Origin: Gammaproteobacteria bacterium
Lineage (GTDB): Bacteria; Pseudomonadota; Gammaproteobacteria; Ga0077536
Direction: 5' to 3'
NCBI GenBank assembly: GCA_019747795.1
Contig: JAIEQK010000192.1
Location: 1 to 35,602 of the forward strand
Length of the DNA: 35,602 nt
Shown here: piece after piece, positions 10,252-21,121 of the stretch
Layout of the letters: every line of letters starts with the position of its first letter
Position numbering within the stretch: position 1 is the stretch's first letter
Position numbers and translations under genes: made by a program
The notes under the pieces: model-generated
Seen by the model: the letters and a program-made list of their open reading frames with translations, nothing else
The model's database searches: none
Told to the model about the DNA's origin: nothing

Positions 10252-10767
10252 TCATTCGTCGTCCGGCTCGTCGTCACCGGCGGTCGGCGGCGTAGAGGCC
10301 TTGCCGCGCGCGGGCGCGCGCGCGCCCTTGAAGAAACTGTCCTGCATCTGCCGCCACATGTCGAAGTTCTGCTTGGCCATCTCGCTGAACGCCGCCGGCA
10401 TGGGCAGGCTCTCCATCGCTTCGCGCATCTGGTTCTGGAAGCGCTGCTGCTGCTCCTGGAACATGTTCAGGCTCTGGCTGATGAAGTCGCCGGCCACGCC
10501 TTGCACCGAGTTCCCGTAGAACCCGATCAGTTGTTCCAGCACGTCCGTCGAGAACAGCGGCTCGCCGGCTTCCTCCTGCTCGATGATGATCTGCAGCAGG
10601 ATGTTGCGCGTGATGTCCTCGCCGGACTTCTTGTCGATGACGCAGAAGCTGACCCCGTCCAGCACCAGCTTGCGCACGTCCTGGAGGGTGACGTACTTGC
10701 TTTCCGCGGTGTCGTACAGACGGCGGTTGGGGTACTTCTTGATGACCCGTTTGACTTCGTCGTTCAT
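10252..10767 (-). CDS. phaR: PHA synthesis repressor PhaR
   Basis: The 171-residue protein begins with VKRVIKKYPNRRLYDT, the PHB/PHA accumulation regulator DNA-binding domain, with the conserved KYPNRRLYD motif. A Gln/Met/Phe-rich region follows (MFQEQQQRFQNQMREAM), which in the family contacts the polymer or granule. PhaR binds both DNA and nascent PHA, and releases phasin and its own promoter when granules form. The ATG at 10767 is chosen because the open frame upstream is not PhaR-like; the ribosome-binding site is weak (AAGG). It follows phaA on the same strand with an 83-bp gap. The tail is acidic (DDEPDDE). Confidence 0.95.
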   Translation of the reverse strand: MNDEVKRVIKKYPNRRLYDTAESKYVTLQDVRKLVLDGVSFCVIDKKSGEDITRNILLQIIIEQEEAGEPLFSTDVLEQLIGFYGNSVQGVAGDFISQSLNMFQEQQQRFQNQMREAMESLPMPAAFSEMAKQNFDMWRQMQDSFFKGARAPARGKASTPPTAGDDEPDDE

Positions 10768-10780
10768 GTTGCCTTGCCTG

Positions 10781-10792
10781 TTGCTTCCGCAG
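10781..10792 (-). promoter_or_regulatory. phaR: Candidate PhaR autoregulatory site
   Basis: The minus strand reads CTGC-N4-GCAA 14 nt upstream of the phaR start codon. It is close to the TGC-rich pattern at the phasin promoter. Autorepression is known for PhaR; this particular site is inferred. Confidence 0.3.
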
Positions 10793-10829
10793 TGTAGCGA
10801 CGAATGCAGGTTCGCCCCGGTTGATGGGT

Positions 10830-10847
10830 GAGCCGCGCGGGCGGCTC
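10830..10847 (-). terminator. Hairpin just after the phaA stop
   Basis: GAGCCGC (10830-10836) pairs with GCGGCTC (10841-10847) around GCGG. It lies between phaA and phaR without a U-tract, so it may be an attenuator or RNA-processing structure rather than a full stop. Confidence 0.4.
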
Positions 10848-10850
10848 GCG

Positions 10851-12038
10851 TCAGGCGCTCTCGCGCTCCACGGCCAGGGCCACCCCCTGGCCACCGCCTA
10901 TGCACAATGTGGCCAGCCCGCGCCGCGCGTCGCGTCGCGCCATCTCGTGCAGCAGGGTGACCAGGATGCGTGCGCCGGAGGCGCCTATCGGGTGTCCGAG
11001 GGCGATGGCGCCGCCGTTCACGTTGACCTTGGCCGGATCCCAGCCGAGGCCGCGGTTGACCGAGATGGCCTGGGCGGCGAAGGCCTCGTTGGCCTCGACG
11101 AGATCCAGGTCGCTCACCGCCCAGCCCGCCTTCGCGAGCGCGCGCTGGGACGCCGGTATCGGGCCCGTGCCCATGATGGCCGGGTCGACGCCGGCGCTCG
11201 AACCGGCGCGGATCACCGCTATCGGCGTAAGGCCGAGCGCCGCGGCCTTCTCGCGCGACATCACCACCACGGCGGCGGCGCCGTCATTAATGCCCGAGGC
11301 GTTGCCCGCGGTCACGGAACCCTCTTTCTTGAAGGCCGGGCGCAGCTTGTTCAGGGTCTCGACGGTGGTCGAGGCGCGCGGGTACTCGTCCTGCGCGAAC
11401 ATCACCGGCTCGCCCTTCTTCTGCGGTATGGCGACCGGGACGATCTCCGCCGCGAAGCGTTCGGCGGCCTGGGCCGCGGCGGTCTTGGCCTGGGTGGCGG
11501 CGGCGAATTCGTCCTGTTCGGCGCGGGAGATCCCGAACTTGTCGGCGATGTTCTCGGCCGTGATGCCCATGTGATAGCTGTTGAAGGCGTCCCACAGGCC
11601 GTCGACGATCATGGAATCCTGCAGCGACCAGTCGCCCATCTTCTGGCCGTTGCGCGAGCGCGGCAGGATGTGGGGCGCGAGGCTCATGTTCTCCTGGCCG
11701 CCGGCGATCACCACCTCGGCGTCGCCGCAGCGCACCGCCTGCGCCGCGAGTTGCACGGCCTTCAGCCCACTGCCGCAGACCTTGTTGATGGTCAGGCAGG
11801 GGGTGCTGACGGGGAGGCCGGCGGCGAGGGCCGCCTGGCGCGCGGGGTTCTGTCCGGCCCCGGCGGTGAGCACCTGCCCCAGGATGACCTCGTCCACGCT
11901 TGCCGGGTCCAGCGACAGCTTCGCCAGCAGGCCGCGTATGACGCAGGCGCCCAGTTCGTGCGCAGGAATGTCGGCAAGGGCGCCGCCGAAAGCACCGATG
12001 GCGGTGCGCAGCGCGGCTACGATGACAGCGTCGCTCAA
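10851..12038 (-). CDS. phaA: Acetyl-CoA acetyltransferase (beta-ketothiolase)
   Basis: This 395-residue thiolase condenses two acetyl-CoA to acetoacetyl-CoA, the first step of PHB synthesis. Catalytic residues are all present: Cys88 in NKVCGSG, His349 in [10 protein letters not shown] and Cys379 in CIGGGQG, at the same numbers as in Cupriavidus PhaA; NEAFAAQ is at 317-323. The start codon is TTG, supported by GAGGAGG a few nt upstream and by the family N-terminus. phaR lies downstream on the same strand. The biosynthetic direction is inferred from the PHA neighbourhood; a degradative acetoacetyl-CoA thiolase would look very similar. Confidence 0.95.
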   Translation of the reverse strand: MSDAVIVAALRTAIGAFGGALADIPAHELGACVIRGLLAKLSLDPASVDEVILGQVLTAGAGQNPARQAALAAGLPVSTPCLTINKVCGSGLKAVQLAAQAVRCGDAEVVIAGGQENMSLAPHILPRSRNGQKMGDWSLQDSMIVDGLWDAFNSYHMGITAENIADKFGISRAEQDEFAAATQAKTAAAQAAERFAAEIVPVAIPQKKGEPVMFAQDEYPRASTTVETLNKLRPAFKKEGSVTAGNASGINDGAAAVVVMSREKAAALGLTPIAVIRAGSSAGVDPAIMGTGPIPASQRALAKAGWAVSDLDLVEANEAFAAQAISVNRGLGWDPAKVNVNGGAIALGHPIGASGARILVTLLHEMARRDARRGLATLCIGGGQGVALAVERESA

Positions 12039-12110
12039 GACTGCCTCCTCACGAGGGCGCGGGGCTCGGTCAATCTAGCCTACGCTGCACCGCACCATGA
12101 TGCAAGCACC

Positions 12111-12153
12111 GAAAAGGTGCCGCGAACCGGTGAGAAATCACCGGTGCGGCACC
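12111..12153 (-). terminator. Intrinsic terminator of the sucA-sucB-lpd operon
   Basis: Read on the minus strand, an 8-bp outer stem (12153-12146 with 12123-12116) and an 8-bp inner stem (12145-12138 with 12133-12126) enclose a 4-nt loop, with a 2-nt bulge, followed by TTTTC. It begins 12 nt after the lpd stop and is a convincing Rho-independent terminator. Confidence 0.85.
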
Positions 12154-12165
12154 CGCTGCGAGGGG

Positions 12166-13584
<1,419 letters not shown>

Positions 13585-14793
13585 TCAGACCTCGAGCAGG
13601 ATGCGGGTCGGGTCTTCGAGCAGACGCCGAATGGTGTCGAGGAACTGCACGGCCTCGCGGCCATCGATGATGCGATGGTCGTAGGACAGCGCGAGGTACA
13701 TCATCGGCCGGATCACCACCTGGCCGTTCTCGGCCACCGGGCGGTCCTGGATCTTGTGCATGCCGAGAATCGCGCTCTGCGGCGGGTTGATGATCGGTGT
13801 CGAGACCAGCGAGCCGTACACGCCACCATTGCTGATGGTGAAGGTGCCACCGGTCAGTTCGTCGATGGTCAGCTTGCCATCGCGCGCGCGCTCGCCGAAA
13901 TCACGGATGCGGCGTTCGATCTCGGCGAAGTTCATGCGCTCCACGTCGCGCAGGATCGGCACCACGAGGCCACGCTCCGAGCCGACGGCCACGCCGACGT
14001 CGAAGAAACCGTGATAGATGATGTCATCGCCGTCGACCGAGGCGTTGACCACGGGGAACTTCTTCAGCGCCTCGACCGCGGCCTTGACGAAGAACGACAT
14101 GAAGCCCAGGCGCACGCCGTAACGATCCTCGAAATCGCCCTTGAAGCGATTGCGCAGGTCCATCACCGGCTGCATGTTCACCTCGTTGAAGGTGGTGAGC
14201 AGCGCGTTGTCGCGCTGTGCGGCGAGCAGGCGCTCGGCGGTGCGCTTGCGCAGGCGCGTCATCGGCACCCGCTCTTCGATGCGATTGGCGACCGCGTGCG
14301 GCTGGGCCTGCACGGTGAGCGCCGGCGCCGGCGGCGCGCTCGGTTGCGCCGCGGCAGGTGGACGCGCGGCCGCGGCGCTGATGTCGGCCTTGGTCACGCG
14401 GCCGTCCTTGCCGCTGCCGGGGATGCTGGCCGGATCGACGCCGGTCTCGGCCGCGAGCTTGCGCGCGGCAGGGCCGGGCTTCGGCGCGGGCGCCGCGGCT
14501 GCGACCGGCTCGGGGGTGGATGCCGCGGGCGCGGCGGCGGCGACGGTCGCCGTGCCCTCGGTGTCGATCACCGCGAGCACCACGTCGGTCAGCACCACGT
14601 CGCCGGTCTGATGGCGAATCTCCTTCAGCACGCCGGCTTCGGGCGCCGCGACCTCGAGCGTGACCTTGTCGGTCTCGAGATCGATGAGATTGTCGCCTCG
14701 CTCGACCCGCTCACCCACTTGCTTGTACCAGTTGAGCAGCGTCGCGTCGGGCACGGATTCGGCGAGCTGGGGCACTTTCACTTCGATTAACAA
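13585..14793 (-). CDS. sucB: 2-oxoglutarate dehydrogenase E2, dihydrolipoamide succinyltransferase
   Basis: The 402-residue E2 core has one lipoyl domain with the lipoylated Lys43 in ETDKVTLEV, an Ala/Pro-rich linker (about 80-110), an E1/E3-binding domain near [13 protein letters not shown], a second Ala/Pro linker and a catalytic domain ending in [13 protein letters not shown], with His373 and Asp377. It transfers the succinyl group to CoA. The start is TTG with GGGAGA upstream; an internal GTG a few codons later is a less likely alternative because it would remove conserved lipoyl-domain residues. It lies 34 bp after sucA. Confidence 0.96.
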   Translation of the reverse strand: MLIEVKVPQLAESVPDATLLNWYKQVGERVERGDNLIDLETDKVTLEVAAPEAGVLKEIRHQTGDVVLTDVVLAVIDTEGTATVAAAAPAASTPEPVAAAAPAPKPGPAARKLAAETGVDPASIPGSGKDGRVTKADISAAAARPPAAAQPSAPPAPALTVQAQPHAVANRIEERVPMTRLRKRTAERLLAAQRDNALLTTFNEVNMQPVMDLRNRFKGDFEDRYGVRLGFMSFFVKAAVEALKKFPVVNASVDGDDIIYHGFFDVGVAVGSERGLVVPILRDVERMNFAEIERRIRDFGERARDGKLTIDELTGGTFTISNGGVYGSLVSTPIINPPQSAILGMHKIQDRPVAENGQVVIRPMMYLALSYDHRIIDGREAVQFLDTIRRLLEDPTRILLEV

Positions 14794-14827
14794 GACGATT
14801 CTCCCGGATGCGGCTTCAGCGCGACGC

Positions 14828-17671
14828 TCACGCCGACTTCTTCTGTTTCATTTCACGCTGCGACAGGCGCAGCGCCTCATCGATGATGCGTGCCTGCTGC
14901 TCGAGGTGTAGCGACACGTAGCCCACCGCCGGCGACGCAGACTGCGGCCGCGCGACGCAGCTCAAGGACATCTCCTCGGTCAGGCAGCCGCGCAGGTGGC
15001 GGGCCGAGAGCAGCATGGACCAGGCGCCCTGGTTGCGCGGCTCTTCCTGCACCCACACGAGCTTGTCCGCCTTCGGATATTGCGCGAGCAGCGCCTGCAT
15101 CTCTTCACGCGGAAAGGGATAGAGCTGCTCGAGACGGATGATCGCGCAGTCCTCGATGCCGTGTTCGCGCCTGGCCTCCAGCAGATCGAAGTAGACCTTG
15201 CCGCTGCAGGCCAGGATGCGCCGCACCTTGGTCTTGTCGAGCGCATCCACCTCGTCGATGACGGGCCGGAAGCCGCCGTGGGTGATCTCGCTCAAGGGCG
15301 AGACCGACAGGCGGTGACGCAGCAGGCTCTTCGGACTCATCACCACCAGCGGCTTGCGATAGGGACGCAGCATCTGTCGGCGCAGCATGTGGAACATCTG
15401 CGCGGGCGTGGTCGGATAGCAGACCTGCATGTTGTCCTCGGCGCAGAGCTGCAGGTAGCGCTCGAGACGCGCCGAGGAGTGCTCCGGTCCCTGGCCGTCG
15501 TAGCCATGGGGCAGCAGCATCACCAGGCCGCAGTAGCGTCCCCACTTTTCCTCGCAGGACGCGATGAACTGGTCGATCACGACCTGCGCGCCGTTGGCGA
15601 AGTCGCCAAACTGCGCTTCCCAGATGACCAGCGCGTTGGGCTCGGTGCTGGCATAGCCGTACTCGTAGCCCAGCACCGCCTCTTCCGACAGCGTGGAGTT
15701 GATCACCAGGAAGCTCGCCTGGTCAGGCGCGAGATTCTGCAGCGGCAGGTAGGTGTCGCCGGTCTTCTGGTCGTGGATCACCGCGTGGCGATGGAAGAAG
15801 GTGCCGCGGCCGCTGTCCTGGCCGGAGATGCGCACCGGCGTCTTGTCGCTGAGCAGAGCGGCGTAGGCCAGCGTCTCGGCGAAGCCCCAGTCGCAGTCTT
15901 TCTCGCCCTGCGCCATCGCGTGGCGATCGGCCAGCAGACGCGTCACCGCGCGATGCAGCGTGAAGTTCTCGGGCACGGTATTGAAACGCTCGGCCAGTCG
16001 GCGCACGCGTTCGGCACTGATGGCGGTGTCGGTCTCCTCGCGCCAGTCGGTGCCGCGGAAAGGCTCGAAGTTGGTCGCGTAGCGGCCGTCGGTGAACTTG
16101 GCATGGGGTCGCGACACGACCTCGTTGTTCTCCAACGCGGTCACGTAGTTCGCCGCCATCGCCTCGGCGTCACCCGGCTTGATCACACCGGCCTGCACCA
16201 GCTTCTCGGTGTAGACCTTGCGCACGCCCGGATGATTGCGGATGTGCTGGTACATGATCGGCTGGGTCGCCGCCGGCTCGTCGGCCTCGCTGTGGCCGTG
16301 CTTGCGGTAGCAGATCATGTCGATGACGACGTCCTTCTTGAACTCCATGCGGTAGTCGAGCGCGATCTGCGCGGCCAGCGCCACTGCCTCGGGGTCGTCG
16401 CCGTTGACGTGAAAAATAGGCGCCTGGACCATCTTCGCCACGTCCGTGCAATAGAGCGTCGAGCGCGAATCCAGCGGGTCGCTGGTGGTGAAGCCGATCT
16501 GGTTGTTGATGACGATGTGCACCGTGCCGCCGGTGGTGTAGCCGCGCGTCTGCGAGAGGTTCAGCGTCTCCATCACCACGCCCTGGCCGGCGAACGCGGC
16601 GTCACCGTGGATGAGGATCGGCAGCACCTGGCTGCGTTCGTGATCGCGGCGCCGGTCCTGGCGCGCGCGCACCGAGCCCTCGACCACCGGGTTGATGATC
16701 TCGAGGTGCGAGGGATTGAAGGCCAGTGTCAGGTGCAGCGGCCCGGCTGGCAGCTGGATGTCGGACGAGAAGCCCATGTGGTACTTCACGTCGCCCGAGC
16801 GCGTCTCGCGCGGCCCCTTGCCCTCGAACTCCGCGAACAGCTTGGACGGATGCTTGCCGACGATGTTGACCAGCACGTTGAGGCGGCCGCGGTGCGCCAT
16901 GCCGACCACGCATTCCTTGAGACCGTGGCGGGCCGCGTCTTCCACCAATTGGTCCATCATCGCGATGAACGACTCGCCGCCTTCGAGCGAGAAGCGCTTC
17001 TGCCCGACGTACTTGGTGTGCAGGTATTCCTCCAGCGCGCCGGCCGCGATCACCCGCTCGAGCAGCTGGCGGCGCTTGGCTGCGTCGAAGTTCGGCTTGG
17101 CGCGGGTCGGTTCCAGGCGCTGCTGGATCCAGCGCTTCTGCGTGGTATCGACGATGTGCATGTACTCGGCACCGATGGTGCCGCAGTAGGTGGTGCGCAC
17201 GATGTCCAGGATGTCGCGCAGGGTGGCGCGGTCCGGTCCCTGCAGCGAGCCGGTGTTGAACACCGTGTCGAGGTCGGCGTCGGTCAGGCCGTGGAAGGCC
17301 GGGTCCAACTCGGACACCACCGGCCGTTCGTACTGGTTCAGAGGGTCGAGGTGGGCCTGGCGATGACCGCGGAAGCGGTAGGCATTGATGAGCTGCAGCA
17401 CCGCGACCTGCTTGGCTGCGTTCTGGGCGTCGTCCTGGACCACGGTCACGGTCGCACCGCGCGGCTGGGCAGCGATCGCCAGCATGCGGTCCTGGACCTC
17501 GGAATGGCGCACGTCGCGCCGGGCATCGGAGCGTTCGTCCTGGAGTGAGGCGAAGTAGGCCCGCCATTCGTCGCTGACCGCCAGTGGGTCGGCGAGCCAG
17601 GTCTCGTAGAGTTCTTCCAGGAACGGGGCGTTGGCGCTGTAGAGGCAGGAGGGAGGCGGCTGGGTCATCAT
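14828..17671 (-). CDS. sucA: 2-oxoglutarate dehydrogenase E1 component
   Basis: The 947-residue thiamine-diphosphate enzyme decarboxylates 2-oxoglutarate and succinylates lipoyl-E2 in the TCA cycle. The N-terminus ([19 protein letters not shown]) is the E2-binding helix typical of OdhA/Suc[18 protein letters not shown] and NNQIGFTT form the cofactor and metal-binding core, and the C-terminal part contains the transketolase-like [18 protein letters not shown], given here as [17 protein letters not shown]. Two ATG codons are adjacent (17671 and 17668), with AAGGA upstream; either may be used. The frame is open upstream to 17785 but that part is not SucA-like. It heads the sucA-sucB-lpd operon. 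Confidence 0.97.
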   Translation of the reverse strand: MMTQPPPSCLYSANAPFLEELYETWLADPLAVSDEWRAYFASLQDERSDARRDVRHSEVQDRMLAIAAQPRGATVTVVQDDAQNAAKQVAVLQLINAYRFRGHRQAHLDPLNQYERPVVSELDPAFHGLTDADLDTVFNTGSLQGPDRATLRDILDIVRTTYCGTIGAEYMHIVDTTQKRWIQQRLEPTRAKPNFDAAKRRQLLERVIAAGALEEYLHTKYVGQKRFSLEGGESFIAMMDQLVEDAARHGLKECVVGMAHRGRLNVLVNIVGKHPSKLFAEFEGKGPRETRSGDVKYHMGFSSDIQLPAGPLHLTLAFNPSHLEIINPVVEGSVRARQDRRRDHERSQVLPILIHGDAAFAGQGVVMETLNLSQTRGYTTGGTVHIVINNQIGFTTSDPLDSRSTLYCTDVAKMVQAPIFHVNGDDPEAVALAAQIALDYRMEFKKDVVIDMICYRKHGHSEADEPAATQPIMYQHIRNHPGVRKVYTEKLVQAGVIKPGDAEAMAANYVTALENNEVVSRPHAKFTDGRYATNFEPFRGTDWREETDTAISAERVRRLAERFNTVPENFTLHRAVTRLLADRHAMAQGEKDCDWGFAETLAYAALLSDKTPVRISGQDSGRGTFFHRHAVIHDQKTGDTYLPLQNLAPDQASFLVINSTLSEEAVLGYEYGYASTEPNALVIWEAQFGDFANGAQVVIDQFIASCEEKWGRYCGLVMLLPHGYDGQGPEHSSARLERYLQLCAEDNMQVCYPTTPAQMFHMLRRQMLRPYRKPLVVMSPKSLLRHRLSVSPLSEITHGGFRPVIDEVDALDKTKVRRILACSGKVYFDLLEARREHGIEDCAIIRLEQLYPFPREEMQALLAQYPKADKLVWVQEEPRNQGAWSMLLSARHLRGCLTEEMSLSCVARPQSASPAVGYVSLHLEQQARIIDEALRLSQREMKQKKSA

Positions 17672-17731
17672 GGTTCCTTGCGGCTGATCCGAAGTGGACC
17701 GCGTCGTCCGGGCGTCGCCGGAATCGGCTTC

Positions 17732-17745
17732 GCCGTCGCGACGGC
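17732..17745. repeat. Perfect 14-bp palindrome upstream of sucA
   Basis: GCCGTCGCGACGGC reads the same on both strands. Its place in the sucA leader or promoter makes an operator possible, but GC-only palindromes arise readily in such DNA. Confidence 0.3.
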
Positions 17746-17894
17746 ATATCGGCAAACGACACGGAGATCTTTGATCAATCGGCACTTCATGTCATTAAGG
17801 ACGCCTGCGCCGCGGCGGTGCGAGTGGCGCTGCCAGCGCGCGGACAAGGCTCGTCGACTAGTGTACGTCCCTCGCCCCGGGACGGTTCGCTGCC

Positions 17895-17924
17895 TTGCCC
17901 GGTCTTCCCACGGAACGGTATGCT
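17895..17924 (+). promoter_or_regulatory. Possible mdh promoter
   Basis: TTGCCC (17895-17900) and TATGCT (17919-17924) are separated by 18 nt; each matches the consensus at 4 of 6 positions. The resulting leader of about 185 nt is long, so another promoter may exist nearer the gene. Confidence 0.3.
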
Positions 17925-18116
17925 TGCGCGCTCCCGTCGCGGGATTGCCCGCATCGCGGCGGCAGCGATCCGGGGGACAGCGCCGCGCCTCCCGCCCCTA
18001 TCCTGCCCGCGCCCGGACACGCACCCACGGGCGTCCGTCCGCGACCGGGCGGGCCGCGGTGCATCCGCCCGCCCGACGAACCCTATGAACCTCTCGACTG
18101 AAAGGACCTGCCTGTT

Positions 18117-19097
18117 ATGAAGCCCCCTGTACGCGTTACCGTCACCGGCGCCGCCGGTCAGATCTCCTACGCCCTGCTGTTCCGCATCGCCGCCGGCGAA
18201 ATGCTCGGCCGCGACCAGCCGGTGATCCTGCAGCTCCTGGAAGTGACCCCGGCGATGAAGGCGCTGCAGGGCGTGGCGATGGAACTCGACGACTGCGCGT
18301 TCCCGCTGCTGAAGAGCATGGAGCTCACGGACGACCCGAACGTCGGCTTCAAGGACACCCAGGTGGCGCTCTTGGTCGGTGCCCGTCCGCGCGGTCCCGG
18401 CATGGAGCGCAGCGACCTGCTCGCCGCCAACGGCGGCATCTTCAAGGTGCAGGGCAAGGCCATCAACGACAACGCCTCGCGCGACATCAAGGTGATCGTG
18501 GTCGGCAACCCGGCCAACACCAACGCCTGGACCTGCATGAAGAGCGCGCCGGACATCAATCCCGCGCAGTTCACCGCCATGACCCGCCTGGACCACAACC
18601 GCGCCAAGGCCCAGCTCGCGGCCAAGACCGGCAGCGCGGTGTCCGATATCAAGAAGGTCACCATCTGGGGCAACCACTCGACCACCCAGTACCCGGATCT
18701 CAGCCAGGCGACCGTCGGCGGCAAGGCCGCGCTGTCGCTCGTCGAGCGCCCCTGGTACGAGAACGACTACATTCCGCGCGTCGCCAAGCGCGGCGCCGAG
18801 ATCATCGACGCACGCGGCGCCTCCAGCGCTGCCTCGGCGGCCAATGCCGCGCTCGAGCACATGCGTGACTGGGTGCTGGGCACGCCCGAAGGCGACTGGG
18901 TCAGCATGGGCATCCCGAGCGACGGCAGCTACGGCATCGAGCCGGGGCTCATGTATTCCTTCCCGGTCACCTGCAAGGACGGCAAGTACAGCATCGTGCA
19001 GGGGCTGCCGGTCGACGAGTTCAGCCGCAAGCGCATGACCGTCACGGCCGACGAACTGAAGGAAGAGCGCGACGCCGTGCAGCAGCTCCTGGCCTGA
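18117..19097 (+). CDS. mdh: Malate dehydrogenase
   Basis: The 326-residue enzyme oxidises malate to oxaloacetate with NAD+. It belongs to the cytosolic-type MDH group found in many proteobacteria: NAD-binding TGAAGQIS at 10-17, mobile-loop arginines in [10 protein letters not shown] (Arg92, Arg98), LDHNRA with Asp159 and Arg162, and catalytic His187 in WGNHST. Length and motifs are complete. AAAGGA upstream of the ATG is the likely ribosome-binding site, with slightly long spacing. It is divergent from sucA and followed by a strong terminator, so it is monocistronic. Confidence 0.97.
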   Translation: MKPPVRVTVTGAAGQISYALLFRIAAGEMLGRDQPVILQLLEVTPAMKALQGVAMELDDCAFPLLKSMELTDDPNVGFKDTQVALLVGARPRGPGMERSDLLAANGGIFKVQGKAINDNASRDIKVIVVGNPANTNAWTCMKSAPDINPAQFTAMTRLDHNRAKAQLAAKTGSAVSDIKKVTIWGNHSTTQYPDLSQATVGGKAALSLVERPWYENDYIPRVAKRGAEIIDARGASSAASAANAALEHMRDWVLGTPEGDWVSMGIPSDGSYGIEPGLMYSFPVTCKDGKYSIVQGLPVDEFSRKRMTVTADELKEERDAVQQLLA

Positions 19098-19120
19098 ACC
19101 GAGGCTGCCAACGATCCGAG

Positions 19121-19145
19121 AAAGGCGCCTGCGGGCGCCTTTTTT
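19121..19145 (+). terminator. Rho-independent terminator of mdh
   Basis: AAAGGCGCC (19121-19129) pairs with GGCGCCTTT (19134-19142) around TGCG, and six T residues run from 19140 to 19145. It lies 24 nt after the mdh stop. Confidence 0.9.
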
Positions 19146-19233
19146 CTTGGCCGCGGTCGGCGGTTGAACTGGGCAGGCGCTTTGTACACAATCCGGCCAG
19201 TCGTTCAGCCAGAGCCGTGTGCGTCCCGCGACC

Positions 19234-19758
19234 ATGATCGACAAGTACGGTTTCCGTTCAAACGTCGGCATCATCCTGCTGAACCAGCGCGGGCAGGTGT
19301 TCTGTGGTCGGCGCGTCGGCATGTCCGCCTGGCAGTTTCCGCAGGGTGGCATCAATCGCGACGAATCGCCCGAAGAGGCGATGTACCGCGAGCTGGAAGA
19401 AGAAATCGGGCTGAAACCCAATGACGTGGAACTGCTGGGCTCGACCAAGGGCTGGCTGCGCTATCGCCTGCCCAAGCGTTACATCCGCTACAACCAGACG
19501 CCGCTGTGCATCGGTCAGAAGCAGATCTGGTTCCTGCTCAAGTTCTGTGGCGAGGAAGCGCGCCTGAAGCTGGACGCCGCGCCGGAACCCGAGTTCGACG
19601 CCTGGCGCTGGGTGGATTACTGGGACCCGCTGGGTTTCGTGGTGCCCTTCAAGCGCAGCGTCTACGAGCGTGCGCTGCACGAGTTCTCGACTTTCGTGGC
19701 CAGCATGAGTGGCCTGCCGCCGGTCGCGGCGCCAAACGACGCCCCCGGCTCGACCTGA
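19234..19758 (+). CDS. rppH: RNA pyrophosphohydrolase, Nudix family
   Basis: This 174-residue protein removes pyrophosphate from 5'-triphosphorylated mRNA, starting RNase E-dependent decay. The Nudix box is complete at 38-60 (G-x5-E-x7-REL-x-EE-x-GL), preceded by WQFPQGGI and followed by WLRYRLPKR and [11 protein letters not shown], blocks characteristic of RppH rather than other Nudix enzymes. The ATG at 19234 aligns with the E. coli start (MID..G.R.NVGI). It follows the mdh terminator and converges on a small exported-protein gene. Confidence 0.96.
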   Translation: MIDKYGFRSNVGIILLNQRGQVFCGRRVGMSAWQFPQGGINRDESPEEAMYRELEEEIGLKPNDVELLGSTKGWLRYRLPKRYIRYNQTPLCIGQKQIWFLLKFCGEEARLKLDAAPEPEFDAWRWVDYWDPLGFVVPFKRSVYERALHEFSTFVASMSGLPPVAAPNDAPGST

Positions 19759-19759
19759 A

Positions 19760-19777
19760 GCGGCCGGGCGCGGCCGC
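19760..19777. terminator. Short hairpin between convergent rppH and a small gene
   Basis: GCGGCC (19760-19765) pairs with GGCCGC (19772-19777). It lies directly after the rppH stop, without a U-tract. Confidence 0.35.
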
Positions 19778-19783
19778 GACTTC

Positions 19784-20155
19784 TCAGTTGCTCTTCCGGG
19801 CCGCCAGTTCCGGCAGCACGCTGCGCGCTGCGCGGTCGCGCACCGTGCGCGCGAAACCCTCGGCGAAGTAGTCGGGAAACTTCCAGCCGCGAATCTTGGC
19901 GCGCAGCGCCTCCAGGTCCGGCTCGCAGGCGCCAAGCGCGGCGTCGGCCACGCGCCGGATGTCAGGTTCACCCTCCGCGCCGCCCATCGCCTTCTGGTAC
20001 ACGCAACTGTTGTAGTCGTTGGTGGCCTTCATCATCTCGGTGCGTTCTTCGACCGTCATGTCCCCAGGCGAGCGTTCGCCGGCCGGAGCGACGGCGTCGT
20101 CGGCCAGGGCGCTCGCGCAGGCGAGCGCGAGAAGGCAGGTGAGGGTGAGGCGCAT
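19784..20155 (-). CDS. Small exported protein of unknown function
   Basis: The 123-residue product has a clear signal peptide (MRLTLTCLLALACASALA, cleavage near residue 18). The mature part is charged and helical, with two cysteines (YNSCVYQK and GACEPD) that could form a disulfide in the periplasm. No family was recognised. It starts 9 bp after the stop of another small exported-protein gene on the same strand, so the two probably form an operon and may act together. A good ribosome-binding site (AGGAGAT) precedes the ATG. Confidence 0.75.
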   Translation of the reverse strand: MRLTLTCLLALACASALADDAVAPAGERSPGDMTVEERTEMMKATNDYNSCVYQKAMGGAEGEPDIRRVADAALGACEPDLEALRAKIRGWKFPDYFAEGFARTVRDRAARSVLPELAARKSN

Positions 20156-20164
20156 GGCGATCTC

Positions 20165-20509
20165 CTAGGGCGTGAAGGTGGCGCGCTCGAGCAGCCAGTC
20201 CTGGGGACGACCATCGACGCGCGTGCAGCCGAGCTTGACCGGTTCGCCGCCGGGCGGGGCGGTGCCCACCACCCGGTTCTGCGGACGGCCGTTGGCGAAC
20301 ACCCGCATCAGGCGGTAGTCGATGGCCCGCTCCGAGTGGCGGTTGCGCAGGATGCGCAGCTGACCGCCTTCGCTCAGGATCTGGCAACGACCATCGTTCT
20401 CCGCACTGAACTCGAGGAAGCTCGCCGCCGGATCGGATTCGGTGGCGCACTGCGCCGGGCCGGCGAGCAGTGCGAGCAGCAGGCAGTGAGAAGGGGACAG
20501 GCGCCGCAT
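20165..20509 (-). CDS. Small exported protein of unknown function, first of a pair
   Basis: The 114-residue product has a signal peptide (HCLLLALLAGPAQC, cleavage near 21), then a mature domain of about 90 residues with predicted strands and paired cysteines (GRCQIL and KLGCTR). No family was recognised. Its stop is 9 bp from the start of the next small exported gene. Its promoter must lie in the non-coding stretch to its right, where DnaA-box-like sequences are found. Confidence 0.7.
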   Translation of the reverse strand: MRRLSPSHCLLLALLAGPAQCATESDPAASFLEFSAENDGRCQILSEGGQLRILRNRHSERAIDYRLMRVFANGRPQNRVVGTAPPGGEPVKLGCTRVDGRPQDWLLERATFTP

Positions 20510-20612
20510 GGGCGGCAGTGTACGAGCACGGAAGAACCGGCACTAGCCCCGCAAAGCTTGTGGGACGTCTAGGATTTTCGTGGTTTCCCTTTGATTTTTT
20601 TGCCTTCTCCGG

Positions 20613-20635
20613 TTACCCACAGAAGCTGTGGATAA
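20613..20635. promoter_or_regulatory. Inverted pair of DnaA-box-like sequences
   Basis: TTACCCACAG at 20613-20622 faces CTGTGGATAA at 20626-20635 across AAG. The right element contains TGTGGATAA, the exact complement of the strong DnaA box TTATCCACA; the left differs from it at one position. Confidence 0.5.
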
Positions 20636-20817
20636 GTCTGTTGAGGAAATGCGGACAGGCGTCTCTCATACCCGGCGCGTGGGCGCTTTATGTCAGATCG
20701 GTGAATTTTTCGCCGGCCAAGCATCCTCATCGGATTCAAGCAGTTAGGCGGCGCCAGCGGGCGCCGGGCGGCGCTTCCGACCTGACTTCCTCGGTCCCTG
20801 TCAAGCGCCTCGCGCGT

Positions 20818-20826
20818 TGTGTATAA
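20818..20826 (-). promoter_or_regulatory. DnaA-box-like sequence TTATACACA
   Basis: The complement of TGTGTATAA at 20818-20826 fits the consensus TTATNCACA exactly. It lies about 185 bp from the inverted pair. A single 9-mer could be chance. Confidence 0.35.
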
Positions 20827-21121
20827 GCGACGCCGCCGGGGCTTGTCAGCGCGCGAATTTCATGAATCGTCGGCCCCTGGGCGATCGCTTGACGAGACGT
20901 GGCCGGGCCGTTCCATGGACCGTCGTCCTGGGCCCCTGAAGCCCCTTGCAAATGCCTCGCCCGGCCGGGATTTCAACGAGTCAAGGCCCCTCGCGGGCCA
21001 TCCTCCAGGGGCGCGCGAAGAGGCCCAAAGGCGAGCGCCGCCACGCCCCTTTCCCGCTATGGCGACAGTTCGCGCGGGACGCTTAGCATGCCTGCCTACA
21101 CGTCCAGGGCAGGAAACCACC

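Larger units (their letters stand above)
17672..18116. other. 445-bp divergent control region between sucA and mdh
   Basis: No gene is supported. It contains a 14-bp palindrome about 60 bp upstream of sucA, a small TTGATCAA palindrome at about 17771-17778 and a possible mdh promoter at 17895-17924. No clear sucA promoter could be picked by eye. Confidence 0.5.
20510..21121. other. 612-bp non-coding region with T-rich segment and DnaA-box-like sites
   Basis: No protein gene is supported; the open frames here lack ribosome-binding sites and recognisable content. The left part (20560-20720) is clearly richer in A and T than its surroundings, including a T-run at 20594-20601. Three sequences match or nearly match the DnaA box. 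The right part returns to high GC and leads into the FadL-family gene. Confidence 0.6.

Noticed and set aside
14996-17548. An 850-codon open frame on the plus strand opposite sucA
   Set aside because: sucA is unmistakable on the other strand, and long antisense open frames are expected in GC-rich coding DNA. The translation shows no recognisable domain and is rich in Arg, His and Val.
17771-17778. TTGATCAA upstream of sucA as an FNR box
   Set aside because: An FNR site needs TTGAT and ATCAA separated by four bases; here they are fused, so it is only a short palindrome.
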